A stretch of DNA of 6,678 nt from Spartobacteria bacterium. Lineage in GTDB: Bacteria; Verrucomicrobiota; Verrucomicrobiia; Chthoniobacterales; Chthoniobacteraceae. The notes below the pieces were generated by a model. That model was not told the origin of the DNA. It saw nothing but the letters and a program-made list of their open reading frames with translations, and did no database searches. The DNA lies in assembly GCA_025355595.1 (NCBI GenBank), contig JANXZI010000315.1, forward strand, positions 1 to 6,678. The letters are read 5' to 3'. Shown here piece after piece: positions 6,481-6,678 of the stretch (position 1 is its first letter; every line of letters starts with the position of its first letter). A program made the translations under genes and the position numbers.

Positions 6481-6678
6481 TCAGCCGCGCGCGAGTTCTT
6501 CGAGCAGGGCCTTGTTCAGTCGGATGCCGGCCTCGAAGTTTTCGACGGGGAAATTTTCATCCGGCGCGTGGGCGCGGCAGTCGGGGAGCGCGAGGCCGAG
6601 GAGGAGCGTCTCGACGCCGAGGATTTGCCGGAAGGTGTTCACGATCGGGATGCTGCCGCCTTCGCGGATGAGGGCGAG
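6481..6678 (-). CDS. M20-family metallo-dipeptidase, C-terminal 65 residues (cut by window edge)
   Basis: The reverse strand is open from the right edge to TGA at 6481-6483. The fragment starts LALIREGGSIPIV; REGGSIP is the substrate-binding loop conserved near the end of carnosinase/DapE-like M20 peptidases. It continues to DCRAHAPDENF (residues 33-43), where His37 matches the C-terminal zinc-ligand histidine of the usual H-(S/A)-P-N-E motif. Here Asp replaces Asn. The tail is the usual amphipathic helix (ENFEAGIRLNKALLEELARG). The family hydrolyses dipeptides and related amides with two zinc ions, usually in the cytoplasm. The N-terminal catalytic part, the lid domain and the promoter lie beyond the window, so the exact substrate is unknown. 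The gene is convergent with the SecD-like lipoprotein gene, with only 19 bp between their stops and no clear terminator. Confidence 0.85.
   Translation of the reverse strand, partial: LALIREGGSIPIVNTFRQILGVETLLLGLALPDCRAHAPDENFPVENFEAGIRLNKALLEELARG

Overview
The window is a GC-rich stretch of bacterial chromosome carrying six genes. Four are complete, and one is cut by each window edge. Gene content and sequence style suggest a soil or freshwater Verrucomicrobiota bacterium (Chthoniobacter or Opitutus type), with Planctomycetota as the alternative. The clues are a processive family 2 glycosyltransferase, a secreted tricorn-type protease, a free-standing SecD-like lipoprotein, high GC, and start codons without clear Shine-Dalgarno sequences. 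This placement is inference. There is no rRNA, tRNA, CRISPR array, insertion sequence or phage gene in the window.

Left part, all on the minus strand (1-1905). A PhnP-like metallo-beta-lactamase-fold hydrolase (1126-1905) is followed 52 bp downstream by a 70-residue protein of unknown function (861-1073). The small gene ends in a hairpin that contains its stop codon. Next on the same strand, after about 127 bp, comes a cellulose/mannan-synthase-like family 2 glycosyltransferase (1-733) that runs off the left edge.

The divergent intergenic region (1906-2138) separates the hydrolase from the next gene. It holds an AT-rich imperfect palindrome (about 1980-2046) inside GC-rich DNA. This looks like a structured or dispersed repeat and is not explained by either flanking gene.

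Right part. On the plus strand lie a 1136-residue secreted tricorn-family serine protease (2139-5549) and, 90 bp downstream, a 273-residue lipoprotein that is essentially the periplasmic domain of SecD without its membrane helices (5640-6461). Only 19 bp beyond it, convergent on the minus strand, is the C-terminus of an M20-family dipeptidase (6481 to the right edge).

Functional reading. Tricorn enzymes cut polypeptides into very short peptides and M20 dipeptidases finish such peptides, so the right part may be a peptide-scavenging neighbourhood, although the two peptidase genes are not co-directional. The SecD-like lipoprotein may act in or just outside the inner membrane, but its partner is unknown. 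The most unusual items are that lipoprotein and the palindromic element. No clearly new multi-gene system is visible.
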